Source of the DNA: Protonemura montana
Lineage: Eukaryota; Arthropoda; Insecta; Plecoptera; Nemouridae
Assembly: GCA_947568835.1 (NCBI GenBank)
Contig: OX387604.1
Span: 26,193,076 to 26,257,075, forward strand
DNA length: 64,000 bases
Reading direction: 5' to 3'
Translations under genes and position numbers: made by a program
The notes under the pieces: generated by a model
Told to the model about the DNA's origin: nothing
Databases searched by the model: none
Seen by the model: only the letters and a program-made list of their open reading frames with translations
In this document: positions 1 through 10,933 of the stretch, piece by piece
How positions within the stretch are numbered: the first letter of the stretch is position 1
Layout of the letters: each line of letters starts with the position of its first letter

Positions 1-246
1 TGAAAAGTCTCAAAAGCGAGTTAGCCTACGAGAAATATCGAAATTAAAATTCATACGACAGTGGCTCCACCTAACGTTATGTTCCGGTACTCTGCATTTT
101 TGTCGGTTAGGTAGTCATTTGGCGGCCATCTTTCACACAGAGACTGTAACATTGACGTTGAAACTCTACCTAGAACCTGCACTCAACGGTCTCACAAAAG
201 TGTAACAACATTGACATTATCAAGAACATAAGAGTGCGTGAGTTAC
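1..246. other. Liprin-beta intron, with one stray copy of the 47-bp repeat unit
   Basis: This is the intron after the SAM2 exon, whose donor lies at 243-246 on the minus strand. Positions 148-190 match the 47 bp unit of the array at 44.3-45.8 kb at about 38 of 43 positions, with a 2 nt gap. No exon is visible. Confidence 0.6.
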
Positions 247-3051
247 CTGAATTCCTCTACGTAAGCTGGCCACGTGTAGGTGCGAAGTAACATGAAGAGT
301 TGCCAAATCATCCATCGTAAGTCGGTGTAGCACTCGTCCATCGATTCTTGCCGAAAGAAACGCATCTTTGTGTTGGGGTAGACCAGTGTCATCCAACCAC
401 CTGCAAAGTCATCTTTTAGCAACATCGTTGTACTGGGGCAATTGTTCTTACCAAGTCTCAATTATCTGCCTCATGGTATAGCTTTCTACCACCCACAAAT
501 CCAAGTCAAGCATATAAAAGCATAAGAGTTAATTTAAAATGAACAATGGGCAGCCAAAACATAGCGCAACACTATCATCTGTCTCAAATCAGCAATTGCT
601 ATCTCCATGAGCTGTTTCCTTCTTTCCTTTTATTATTATTATTTGTGGTGTTTAACGACGCACTGTTTTGACATCTGGCCATGCAACACTAGTCTAATGG
701 CGTCGGTGAATGAGTGGATGATGATGAGGATGATGAAAAACCTAACCTAGCTTAAAAGGGAGGAGGGAAAACCCGGTGCCGGCACATAGCCTACTCCTGT
801 CGAAGACAAAGGGGACCACCGGCTTAACTTCCTTTCCGAAGGACGGTACAACGCGAACAGCAGGATTCCTCCACAAATCCATGCTGTCGAGAGGTTGATA
901 AGCAAGGCGAGTGAAGTTGCTGTACTAACTTTCATCCCTCCAACCTCTCTCCTGAACATATGGTCAACATATGGTATGATGGTCACCCATTCAATACCTG
1001 ACTCAGCGCAGTGTTGCTTAACTTCGGTGATCTAACGAGAACCGGTGTTTCCAACACGCCAAACCGTTCGGTCCCTTCTTTCCTCTCCTCCAATATCATA
1101 AATCTTGCACCCACCTTAGCACCCACGCTGTATCTAGGCGGGAAGCCTGCGCCAGGAAGGGGTCGGTGGTCGCTGAATCAGGCTGCCGGGAGAGTAGCGC
1201 AAGATGCAGTTTCTTGCGATGAAGTGAATGCTTGATCCCGAGCTCCTTGTCTACTCTATGTGGCGGCATCTCTAACAGCTGGGCTCCAGTGAGGTGTTTA
1301 TCTCGAGCTGAGAGATCCAGGCCCAGACTTTGCAACCAAGATGCGACGGCTACTGCATCCCACTGAGCAAACGGGGCGCCGGCTTCAGGCTGGGACCACC
1401 CCAAGCGCGGGCCAGCAGTAGCTCGAAGACCTCCTCTTCGCAGCTCACTGGCCTCAGCTACGGAGACAATCACGATAAGCGTTGCTTTATGTATTGTTCG
1501 TGGTTGTTCAAGCTAAACATTAGTCTTATTTGACAATTTTCTACAAGATAAATATACCATGGAATGACTTTAGAAGAACTGGGCCAGAGTTCACAATAAA
1601 AGGTCAGAAATTCACAAAATTTTTAATTTGACTGATTGATTTGTGAAGGGAGAAGCAGGCACCCAGTGCATAATTTCCCTTCCGAAGGACGGTACAACGC
1701 GAACAACAGGATTCCTCTACAGATGCTGTCGAGAGGTTGAAAAAAAAGGTGAATAAAGTTGCTGTACTAAATTTCATCCCTTCAACCTCTCTCCCGAACA
1801 GAACTGGTCATGTGTATGATATAAATCTAGAGCTGTCATTGCTTATTGTTAGTTCCAGTTCTGATATTGTGAGAATTTAATAGAGACAAAAAGACTTGTG
1901 TGAGTCTTGGCCCTGTCTTTGAGATAAAAGTTGTATGATAGCTTAGATAGCTTTACCCAAGTTGGGAGTTGAACAGCTGGTATCGACAGAGTCATCAGCA
2001 GCGTAGCCCGACAAAGAGATGCCTCTTCTGACGTGAGGTGTATCAGAACTCTGTCGTGGCAAGCTTGCAAACCGTGTGCTGCTCAGACGAGGGCTCGTAA
2101 GTCGAGGACTCGTAAGGCAAGGACTTGCAAGCTGAAGTTTCAAGTCCGACATTACAGAAAGCAACTCCATGCGCTGAGCCTCTAGATTTGACCGGCTATG
2201 CATCTCCTAAACAAAAATTTCCATAATTTTCAGTTACCTTTCAGGAAAACAATATTTACGTTGTTAAATCATGTATTATAACTTGTCTCTTGTACAAACT
2301 TACCCTCTGCAACATATCTTCCATCTCCACTAACTGCCTGTTTCTTTCATCGAGCAAACCTTCTTGGTCTGCCATTTTATCTGATTGGGCATCCACTTGT
2401 TCCACGAGGACGGACACTTGCAGTTGCAGCTGCTCTTTTTCAGCTTCCAATCGATGGATGCGTTCACCAAGAGTGTCTCTGGACATTGTCTGTGTAAGAA
2501 AAGCGTAAAAAAAATCACAACGTTTCTTATACCAAGGGATTGAAGGATGTGCCGGTTATTCCAAATTTAACCGCCAAACTGTGAACACTTGTCGGATCTT
2601 GTTATAACTGGCATCTTTTAATTCCTTGTAAAATTTTGAGCACCAGGGAGTGACAACCAATTTAATGGGTAGTGAAGCTTACTTGTGAGCCAACCCAACG
2701 GCGCAAGACAGCGGCCGACTCATCGGCAGCTATCGGCCATGGTGCAGGTGTATTGCACAATGCAGTTACTAGCTGTACGGCAGCGTCTTCTACTGAAGTG
2801 TTTTGGGTGCATTGCTCACCCACACCGGAGGAAGTACCTGGAATAAACACACTCGGATTATGTTGTAAAGGCGTTAAACGGTAGTTAAATTGTAGGCAAT
2901 TAGAGAATCATTGAAAATGTGCAAAGCCATTCATACCAGATATGATTCCATCCATCTGCTGCAAAGCCGCCTCTAGCATATGACTAGCTCCTGAATGGGA
3001 TGAGGCATGGGGTGCATGTCTATCACCCGCTCGTTGCTCAACTTTGCCCAT
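247..3051 (-). CDS. PPFIBP: Liprin-beta, 5' portion (six exons, 3' end off window)
   Basis: Liprin-beta is a cytoplasmic scaffold that partners liprin-alpha and LAR-type phosphatases at synapses and adhesion sites. Exons on the minus strand are 2937-3051, 2683-2837, 2304-2489, 1957-2206, 1115-1457 and 247-400, and all splice phases agree. The start ATG (3051) has an in-frame TAG 12 nt upstream. About 401 residues are present. The N-terminus (about 24-38) matches the family 'MLxAALxQMDGII' motif. A coiled coil (about 92-180) carries 'RDTLGERIHRLEAEKE'. SAM1 (about 264-330) has 'KELGIKHSLHRKKL', preceded by 'RATAGPRLGW'. SAM2 (from about 346) has 'WVLRWLDDTGLPQHKDAF', with its codon split across the 1115/400 junction. 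SAM3 must lie left of the window. The spacer between coiled coil and SAM1 is far shorter than in vertebrate liprin-beta. I see no exon in 1-246. Confidence 0.9.
629..1073 (-). mobile_element. 5S-derived SINE, full length with target-site duplication
   Basis: Read on the minus strand, the head has the 5S rRNA core 'GATCACCGAAGTTAAGCA' and then 'GGTGACCATC'. A roughly 320 bp body follows, ending in an AATAAT tail. An 11 bp direct repeat, CCTTCTTTCCT, flanks it at 618-628 and 1074-1084, which shows insertion by target-primed reverse transcription. It lies in the liprin-beta intron between SAM1 and SAM2. Its 5' end sits about 30 bp from the donor of the SAM1 exon. Confidence 0.93.
1672..1823 (-). 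mobile_element. 5S-derived SINE, internal relic
   Basis: About 150 bp of the SINE body ('GTCGAGAGGTTG', 'CTTCCGAAGGACGG') and part of the head survive. The tail and the 5' end are missing and the copy is diverged. It lies in the liprin-beta intron between exons 1957-2206 and 1115-1457. Confidence 0.8.
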
Positions 3052-4325
3052 CTCCAAGCACTAAAGAGTGCTTTGAAGGTATGTTGGTTTCCTGCAGTAT
3101 AATAAGCTGATTTTAGGATACGCCCATATCCACTACCTTCAATGAAATAAAAAGACTACACTATAAGACTTAAAAAAAAAAAAACTTGCCTCTTATCAAG
3201 TAACCGTAATTAAAATCTTGTTCCTCGCACACAACTTTGCGGCTTTAAAAAGCTAATTAAATCCCATTTACATAAGCCAGATGCCAAACATGAAAAATAC
3301 GGCTCTTTTCTCGTTCTTGTGTGATTGTTTACCAGCAGGTGCGCCGGGACTGCATTCTGGTAGCTAATGTGCAAACTAAAGTAGCTGTAAAAAGGCGGAA
3401 AATTGAAAGAAGTCTAATAAAAACACACTGGAACGAGTCTGCGGAAAATGTTTGGTTTGCTTTTGAAACATGAAAAATCACTGAAAGTATTTATGTCTCT
3501 CACCCAACACCATAAAACCGAGATGTTTTCGGTTGGTGTGAGAAAACTCTCATTTTCCGAGGGCCCCTTTCGAAGCATATTTCAGTGAACATTCAAAGAG
3601 TTGCTGCTCAATAATGTATTTTACACTTTTAACGACATTAAAGATAATTAATTGTAAATGGGAACGCTGTACCGACAGTTTTTATCATTATTTTTAATGT
3701 GTGTTACTTTTAACAGATATCAATTAATACAAAAAAAAAAAATAATAATATCTATGGTTTTCGCCGCGGACCTCGCTAAGAGCTGGTTTAGGTCTCCATT
3801 TGGGTCCTGATAGCCATAGTAACACTCAGAAAAGGTTGATATTCATGAATACATATGTCCACCAACGATATTATCACCGAAAAAAGTGTGTTAAAGCTCT
3901 TTATTAAATCCGCCACATCTGAATACGTTTCAATATAGTAATTTCAAAATAGGAACAACCAAAAAAATGGCCGGCACACAGCCTTTGATCAATGTAGGCA
4001 TAAAGGCTGTGTGTCGGCCATATTTATTGTTGAAATTTTATAGATCTTGTAAAAAATGATAGTTAAAAACCGAAAAGAGTCATTGGTTAATGGTTACGGT
4101 TAAGAAAATGAACAGTAGAAGTTCGCAGAGTGCACTGCGATGGTTATATGCATTGAGTTTTTCCGACCAATAAATATAAGGAATCGTTTGACGGAGAATG
4201 ATCTTAGAGCTAAGCACACTATATGCTACAGAATATGACGTCAACACCTAAACACTGCTCAGCTGCTGTGCAAGTGCCAGAAGAGCAAGTGGTGTGAACT
4301 CTGAACAGAGCTGTGGTGCGGGTGT
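3052..4325. other. Divergent intergenic region, liprin-beta / WDR26
   Basis: About 1.3 kb separates the liprin-beta start (minus) from the WDR26 5' region (plus), so promoters for both genes should lie here. It is AT-rich. I found no convincing TATA box and no further ORF. A strong hairpin lies at 3967-4021. The first liprin-beta exon may carry a 5'UTR upstream of 3051. Confidence 0.5.
3967..4021. repeat. 20-bp inverted repeat (hairpin)
   Basis: The left arm (3967-3986) and right arm (4002-4021) are inverted copies of ATGGCCGGCACACAGCCTTT with one mismatch (G:U in RNA), around a 15 nt loop. The transcript would fold into a near-perfect 20 bp stem. It stands alone between two divergent genes. 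It could be a miniature palindromic element or a structured RNA, and nothing in the sequence decides which. Confidence 0.7.
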
Positions 4326-4493
4326 GTGGTTGATGTGATAGGTACTGGAGGCTGCTGTGAATCCTGGACACTTGTGTGCCAAACAAAATTTCATCACGGC
4401 GACTCGTTAGCAAGCCTGGCCTCGAGCGAAGAGTCGGATGACGGTGGACTTGCTCCTCCACCGTTTAAAAAAGCACGCACTTTGGCCGATACA

Positions 4494-7400
4494 ATGGCTG
4501 CAGCTGCAAATGGCTGTACGCAGCGGAATGGTGTGTCTGATGAGTATCAAGCTACTTCCAGTCAATCCAACGGTGACGAAGGACTCAATTCGATGCTGAG
4601 AAACCAAGGAGGGGGTGACGCACATGATCACGGTGAAAATCCTCCTAAGATAATTGACGAGATGAACCAAGACATTGTTCGTCTAATAGGACAACATCTG
4701 AGAATTGTTGGCCTGGAGTAAGTGTCACCTTTGTCTCTCACTGCTTTGTCTAGTCATGCCAATTTTACTACTTCACATAATTTCATAACAATGAACCTGA
4801 AACCCCAAAATAAATTGTGTGAGATTGCTAAGACTCCTGATTTAAAACGATGAACGTTTCATGAACACAAATGCTCGGCCTGCCCTAATGACCTATTTTT
4901 TTTTAAACTTGTCAGCCGCACAGCGGACTTACTGATGCAGGAGTCGGGATGTCGGCTGGATCATCCTGCAGCAGCCAAGTTCCGAAATCATGTAATGGAT
5001 GGAGAGTGGATCAAGGCTGACCATGATTTATCTGAATTAAAATCTTTGCTGGAAGGCTCATCTGAAAGTCTTCTGGTAAGCAGCCATGATTACTGATCTA
5101 GCAATAAGTAATCTTGGGGAAATTGTTGTGCCCAGGAATTAAAGGTTATTATTTATTTGCAGCAAATGAAATTTCTTCTCCTTGAACAAAAGTATTTGGA
5201 GTATTTGGAAGACAGTCGAGTGTTAGATGCCCTTCACGTGTTGCGAAATGAGTTGACACCTTTGTCGCACAATACCAACCGGGTACATGAGCTAAGTAGC
5301 TACATGATGTGTAGTAGCCGTGAAGAGCTCCAGATCCGGGCATCGTGGCTGGGGAAAGGCTTCAAGTCTCGAAGCTCATTAATGGACAAACTCCAAAGCT
5401 TCCTTCCACCTACCATTATGTTGCCTCCTCGCCGTCTTCATAGCCTGCTGTGCCAAGCAGTAGAACATCAAAAACACCAATGCCCTTATCATAATACCAA
5501 AAACGAAGATGTATTAGAGGATATATCACTTCTTGTTGATCATCATTGCTCAAGGTGACAATGCCATTCAATACTTTGTTTCTCTCCTAGTAATTTTGTC
5601 AAATTTTCTACATTTCTTTATTCTAACCAAATGAACTACAAAAACGCATACCTGAATTTTAACCCGATTTCCAGGGACAACTTTCCTTGTGAGACGGTAC
5701 AAATCCTGAATGACCACTGTGACGAGGTTTGGTTTTGCCGCTTTTCACCAGATGGCCTCAAACTAGCTACGGGATCAAAAGACACAACAGTTGTAATTTG
5801 GGATATTGACCCGGTAAGTAGTGGTTGTCCAGACACCCGTGAATGCAAGACATCAATACAAATTCTAACCACTTAAACGATAGATGTCAAACAATGTCAG
5901 AACTGGAAATTAAATACCAGCAATAAGAGCTAACCTCACTTAACATAGATATATTTTTATTCAGGTGACACTGTATGTGAATTACCGCAAGACTTTAGAA
6001 GGACACTCTTACGGAGTAGCGTACTTGGCATGGAGCCCCGACAGCACCCATCTTATTGCTTGTGGTCCTGAAGATTGTCCCGAACTCTGGATCTGGCACA
6101 TCGAATCCGACGAGTTACGGATCAAAGTGTCTCATTCGCCGGAAGACTCGCTCACCTCGTGCTCGTGGAATCGAGACGGCACGAAGTTTGTTACTGGCGG
6201 TATTCGAGGACAGTTTTACCAATGTGTAAGTTACATGTTGATATTTCTCATGAACTGGGTGCGTTAGCACACTCACAGGGAATAAATTGCTTTCCACAAT
6301 TGAGACAAATGATCCGGTGAATTATTACCCTTGCGGCTGTAGCGCATGCCTGCAAAGTTTCCCCGAGTATTTCTCTCTGGTTTGAGCCTGGAACAAAAGT
6401 ACAAAGTACGTTAGTACTCCCAAAACGCTAATGATAAACTGTCATCGCAAAACATGGTCGTCAAATGACCACTTAACCAACAAAAATGAATGATCCTCAC
6501 CATCAATTTGTGTGTTAAGAAATTTCTTTTCGTTATCTATCCCAGTTACTCGCATCTGAGACTGTTTTACGCTCAGTCAATCTTTATAAATTCTAACCTT
6601 GACGATTTATAAACATAGATAGACATTTTGAGTTGTAACTACTAAATCGTAGATTAAAAGGACAGCCTCAAGTATTAAACAGATGTTTTATCTTCCATCA
6701 CCTTGTGTTACCGGCTCGTTTGCTCAGCAGAACGTTAAACATAAACGCTGGCCCTTTAACCATATCAAACACTCGATGTTACTAGATCATTTAAAGGCTG
6801 CTAGCTTTAAAAAGCTTGGGAAATCACTTTTCCATCTTAATATTTAATATGTAGTGTACTGATATGATTTCAGGATATAGATATTGATGTTGTCATGGTT
6901 TCAGGATATGGATATTGATGTTGTCATGGTTTCAGGATATGGATATTGATGTTGTCATGGTTTCAGGACATGATATTGATGTTGTCATGGTTTCAGGATA
7001 TGGATATTGATGTTGTCATGGTTTCAGGATATGGATATTGATGTTGTCATGGTTTCAGGATATGATATTGATGTTGTCATGGTTTCAGGATATGGATATT
7101 GATGTTGTCATGGTTTCAGGATATAGATATTGATGTTGTCATGGTTTCAGGATATAGATATTGATGTTGTCATGGTTTCAGGATATGAATATTGATGTTG
7201 TCATGGTTTCAGGATATGGATGGAAATGTTCTCGACTCCTGGGAAGGCGTCAGAGTCAACTCACTGTGGTGCCGCAGCGATGGAAAGACTGTCCTAGCCG
7301 CGGACACTCACCATCGAATCCGAGCGTATAACTTCGAAGAACTTTCAGACTTGAATCTGTAAGTTTGCTAACAACTTCTCAGACAATTAAGAACCTATGT

Positions 7401-10215
7401 TTGAATGTGTTTGCCATTAAATGTAAGTATCGCTTAAAAAGTTAAGACACATGACCAGTTCTGTTCGGGTGAGAGGTTGGAGGGATGAAAGTTAGTACAG
7501 CAACTTCATTCGCCTTGCTTATCAACCTCTCGACAGCATGGATTTGTGGAGGAATCCTATTGTTCGCGTTGCACCGTCCTTCGGAAGGGACGTTAATTAA
7601 TTAATTAATTTCTTTACTTTTTATTGTCCCTTTGATCCGAAGATATAAGACAGTCAAACAATCTCTTTGCAGTTATAAAAAAGCTTATGAGATAACATAA
7701 CAGAAGACAATCACAATGTAATGTTTTAGGATATTTTGGGATAAGCCGGTGGTCCCCTTGGTGCTCTTCGACAGGAGTAGCCTACATACCGGCACCAGGT
7801 TTCCCCTTCTCTCTTCTAGGCTGGGTTAGGTTCATCATCATCCTCATCATCATCCACTCATTCACCGACGCCATTAGACCAGTGCCGCATGACCAGATGT
7901 CAAAACAGTGCGTCGATAAACACCACAAAATAATAATAATAATAAAAAATTAAGTTATGAAAAATAGAGTGGTTTTATGTACACAAAGTCAAAGAAATCT
8001 CCTGCTGTTTGACGTAAGAAAATGATTTGAAAGCCAACATGCAAGAAATTTGTTATCAAAGTTGAATTATTACTCAAAATTACAAATAATTTCACAATTT
8101 TTCCTTTTTCTAAGTAAGGTTTGGTACTAGATTTGAAATAAGTGGTTGGTAACTTCAACTTTGAGGTGAGGTTTAGATTTGTTGTGATCAGTTTATTATG
8201 AGTTATTATTATTTGTGGTGTTTAACTACGCACTGTTTTGACATCTGGCCATGCGGCACTGGTCTAATGGCGTTGGTGAATGAGTGGATGATGATGAGTA
8301 TGATGATGAACCTAACCTAGCCTAGAAGGGAGGGAAAACCCGGTGCCGGCACGTAGCCTACTCCTGGCGAAGACCAAAGGGACCACCGGCTTAACGTCCC
8401 TTCCGAAGGACGGTACAACGCGAACAACAGGATTCCTCCACAAATCCATGCTGTCGAGAGGTTGATAAGCAAAGCGATGAAGTTACTGTACTAACTTTCA
8501 TCCCTCCAACCTCTCTCTCGAACAGAACTGGTCATGTGTATAATGGTCACCCATTCAATACCTGACTCAGCGCAGTGTTGCTTAACTTCGGTGCTCTAAC
8601 GAGAACCAGTGTTTCCAACACGCCAAACCGTTCGGTCTTTATTATAAGAGGTTTGTTTGTTTGTTTGTCAGGCTTCAAGAAGATCACCCTGTGATGGCTT
8701 TCTCCGTCAACCGATCTGATCGGCTCGCATTGCTCAACGTCGCCACTCAAGGAGTTCATCTCTGGGATCTCCAAGATCGATGTCTCGTGCGCAAGTTTCA
8801 AGGAGTCACTCAGGGCCACTTCACCATTCATAGCTGCTTTGGAGGAATAAACCACGACTTTGTGGCCAGCGGCAGTGAAGGTAGGTCGATGATCACTCGA
8901 AATATTCTGCTTACTTTCTCTGATATTGATTTATTAGTTACAATAAAGCATTTTAACAAAATTTTGACAGGATATAGCGCCCATAATTGATCATATGTAC
9001 AATAAAATCACAACTAATTATTTTTAGTCAATATTATCTATGCTTGTTACAAGCCACAAAATAATGTTTAAATGTCGACAAAGAAATATGGTTTCTTGTA
9101 TTTGGGTTTTGCTAATCATCACCCTTCCAAAGTTTGCATTTGTTCTACTGTAATTCTAAACACTTTAAATGCCTCTTCAAAGCAAATGGGCAGCTACTCA
9201 CATGGTCACTTTAAAACCATAACACTCTAAAAAAAAGAAATAGTTCAGCAACACAAATTTATGGCACAAAAATACATCATATTGTGTGCTGAACACGTAA
9301 AAAAGTGAAAAAAGAACCAAGTTATTCCACAATACCATAATGTGATGCGCTAAAAATTATGTTAAAACTTATAGTTATGTTTACTGATAGCATTGAGTGC
9401 TAATAGTGGTTACTTTTAGTGCAAATAGCGCAAGGTACAATCCTGGACTGCAGAGCTGCGTTAGATGCGTTTTTATGACATGTATAGTTACCATATATCG
9501 GCTTTTTTAGCGAAGACAGTTGAATATGAACGCTGAGACTCTAACTTAACCTGTTTGTTTGTATGGTTTTATTTAGCTTTTTTAGCTATTTAAAGAACAA
9601 TTTTACATTACATCATCGTACATCATCTTTGTCCTCTTTAAATTTCTCGTACAATTTATTTATTTACAGTTTTTATATTCCTGATTTCCTTTGACAATTT
9701 ATTATAATCACTAATTCCTTTAGTTAATACTGTATTTAATTTAGAAGACTTAACAAATATATTATTCCTATTCCTAGTATTATGATTATGGATGCTATAT
9801 ACCAACTTTATCTTCTCACTTAAATAATGAGGTGCTAACCCTAACATAATTTTATGGATAAAAACAAAAACGTTTAACTCTATTTTTCTTGAAATATCTA
9901 CAAACTTTAACTTCTTTTTCATCTCTTTAAACCCAATTGTTCTACAATATTTTCAATCGCCTAAAGAAAAATGTCTTAGTGTTTGTCCTCTACTTGTTTG
10001 CAGATAACAAGGTTTATGTTTGGCACATTAAACGTGAACTGCCAATTGCTACCCTGGTGGGACATACTAGAACTGTAAACTGTGTCAGTTGGAATCCAGT
10101 CCACCATCAAATGCTGGCTTCTGTGTCAGATGATTGCACAATCCGCATCTGGGGACCTGCAACAAACAGCCAGCACAAATCAAAACTTGGTAAAGAAGAG
10201 TCAGGTGATGCATGA
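4494..10215 (+). CDS. WDR26: WDR26/GID7, LisH-CTLH-WD40 subunit of the CTLH E3 ligase
   Basis: WDR26 (yeast Gid7) is a WD40 scaffold of the CTLH/GID ubiquitin ligase. Exons are 4494-4717, 4916-5075, 5163-5554, 5675-5813, 5965-6225, 7213-7358, 8672-8880 and 10004-10215; joined they give 580 residues. The LisH motif ('[13 protein letters not shown]', about 63-89) spans the first junction. CTLH follows ('[16 protein letters not shown]', then '[12 protein letters not shown]'). Seven WD repeats run from '[20 protein letters not shown]' to '[16 protein letters not shown]' near the C-terminus. The start is uncertain: ATG 4494 is the first in frame, but the frame stays open back to 4305 and reads an acidic/basic coding-like stretch (SEESDDGG, FKKARTL), so an upstream exon may supply the true start. 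Introns 5 to 7 carry a splice-site minisatellite, two SINEs and a LINE relic. The gene is otherwise intact. Confidence 0.95.
6866..7212 (+). repeat. 31-bp minisatellite of the WDR26 exon 6 acceptor
   Basis: About 12 head-to-tail units of 30-31 bp make up the 3' end of WDR26 intron 5. Each contains 'TTTCAGGATATGGAT', which matches the real acceptor and the start of exon 6 (TTTCAG, then GATATGGAT from 7213). The last unit merges into the functional splice site. Units differ by a few substitutions and one-base deletions. Confidence 0.93.
7448..7945 (+). mobile_element. 5S-derived SINE, 5'-truncated, split by a LINE 3' end
   Basis: The SINE starts inside the head at 'ACACATGACCAGTTCTG' and runs to an AATAAT tail near 7945. 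It is interrupted at 'GACGTTAA' by an insert (about 7597-7744). After the insert the SINE body resumes at 'GCCGGTGG'. It lies in WDR26 intron 6. Confidence 0.9.
7597..7744 (-). mobile_element. LINE 3'-end fragment nested in the SINE
   Basis: Read on the minus strand this is about 150 bp ending in 'GACTGTCTTATATC', 'GGGACAATAAAA' and an AATT-type simple tail. The same 3' end occurs at 58681-58860. It is a 5'-truncated non-LTR retrotransposon copy, inserted after the SINE it splits, so it is younger than that SINE. Confidence 0.6.
8203..8637 (-). mobile_element. 5S-derived SINE, full length
   Basis: A complete minus-strand copy with 5S head, body and tail. TTTATTAT flanks it at 8192-8199 and 8638-8645, a short target-site duplication. 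It sits in WDR26 intron 6 and ends about 34 bp before the acceptor of exon 7. Confidence 0.92.
9590..9930 (-). mobile_element. CR1/L2-like LINE, reverse-transcriptase C-terminus relic
   Basis: The minus strand reads '[20 protein letters not shown]', then '[10 protein letters not shown]' and, after a gap, '[17 protein letters not shown]'. This is the usual end of CR1/L2/Jockey ORF2: 'LAPxYLxE', a basic 'HNxRxR' stretch, 'WNxLPxxIR', then a basic tail. A stop near 9640-9655 is followed by a shifted frame that continues '[12 protein letters not shown]', so the copy is broken. It lies in WDR26 intron 7. Confidence 0.75.
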
Positions 10216-10927
10216 GTTACAACATAGACAGCCTAAAGTAAATCAACACCAAACTGTGCCCACAGGTTCACGTTAAACTTAAGACAATTTTGGGTTGTGC
10301 GAATTTTTATTATTATTTTCTTTTATATTCCTTCCGTCATGTGTTTGGAATGTGCTTTACTTTTGTATTTATTTGCGTTGAAATTTCTAGATTTTTTTTC
10401 GCTGTTTCGATGTTTAAAACAACAAAAAATCGCCTTTTTAGGGCTGGAAATCATACCGCTGTATCCCATCGTAGGTCAACAGCAAGTAAATTCAGGGTCC
10501 ATTTTTTTTATATTTTACACGGGTGAAATTTTGCTAGAAATGCGTATTTAATGTTAACTGTAGAAGTGAACCGCGATGAAAATAGCTACGTATTAAAAGC
10601 TAAACGATTGTTGGGTTACGACAGTTTCATATCGACATTAAGCTAGAAATAATCCCCAAAGCAAACAAAACGGAAATACACGTCGTGGCATTTCTTTTCA
10701 TGCGGTGATAATTATTAATTAATTAAAATTATTTAAAAGACGCACTTCCAATCTTATGATGTTAAACTTTATGTTGTATTTTATGCACTCCGACCCTTGC
10801 ACTATCTCTCTAAATTGTCTCTTATTTCTCTTGTCTTACCTCTGTAATTGTTTCTGATCGTATCAGCCTATGCTAGTAATCTTATCGTATAGATTTATTA
10901 CTACAACTTGATTGAAATTTAAAAACA

Positions 10928-10933
10928 AATAAA
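10928..10933 (+). terminator. Polyadenylation signal of WDR26
   Basis: AATAAA lies about 710 bp after the WDR26 stop codon and is followed by a T-rich run at 10960-10985. This implies a 3'UTR of about 0.73 kb without obvious repeats. Confidence 0.6.
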
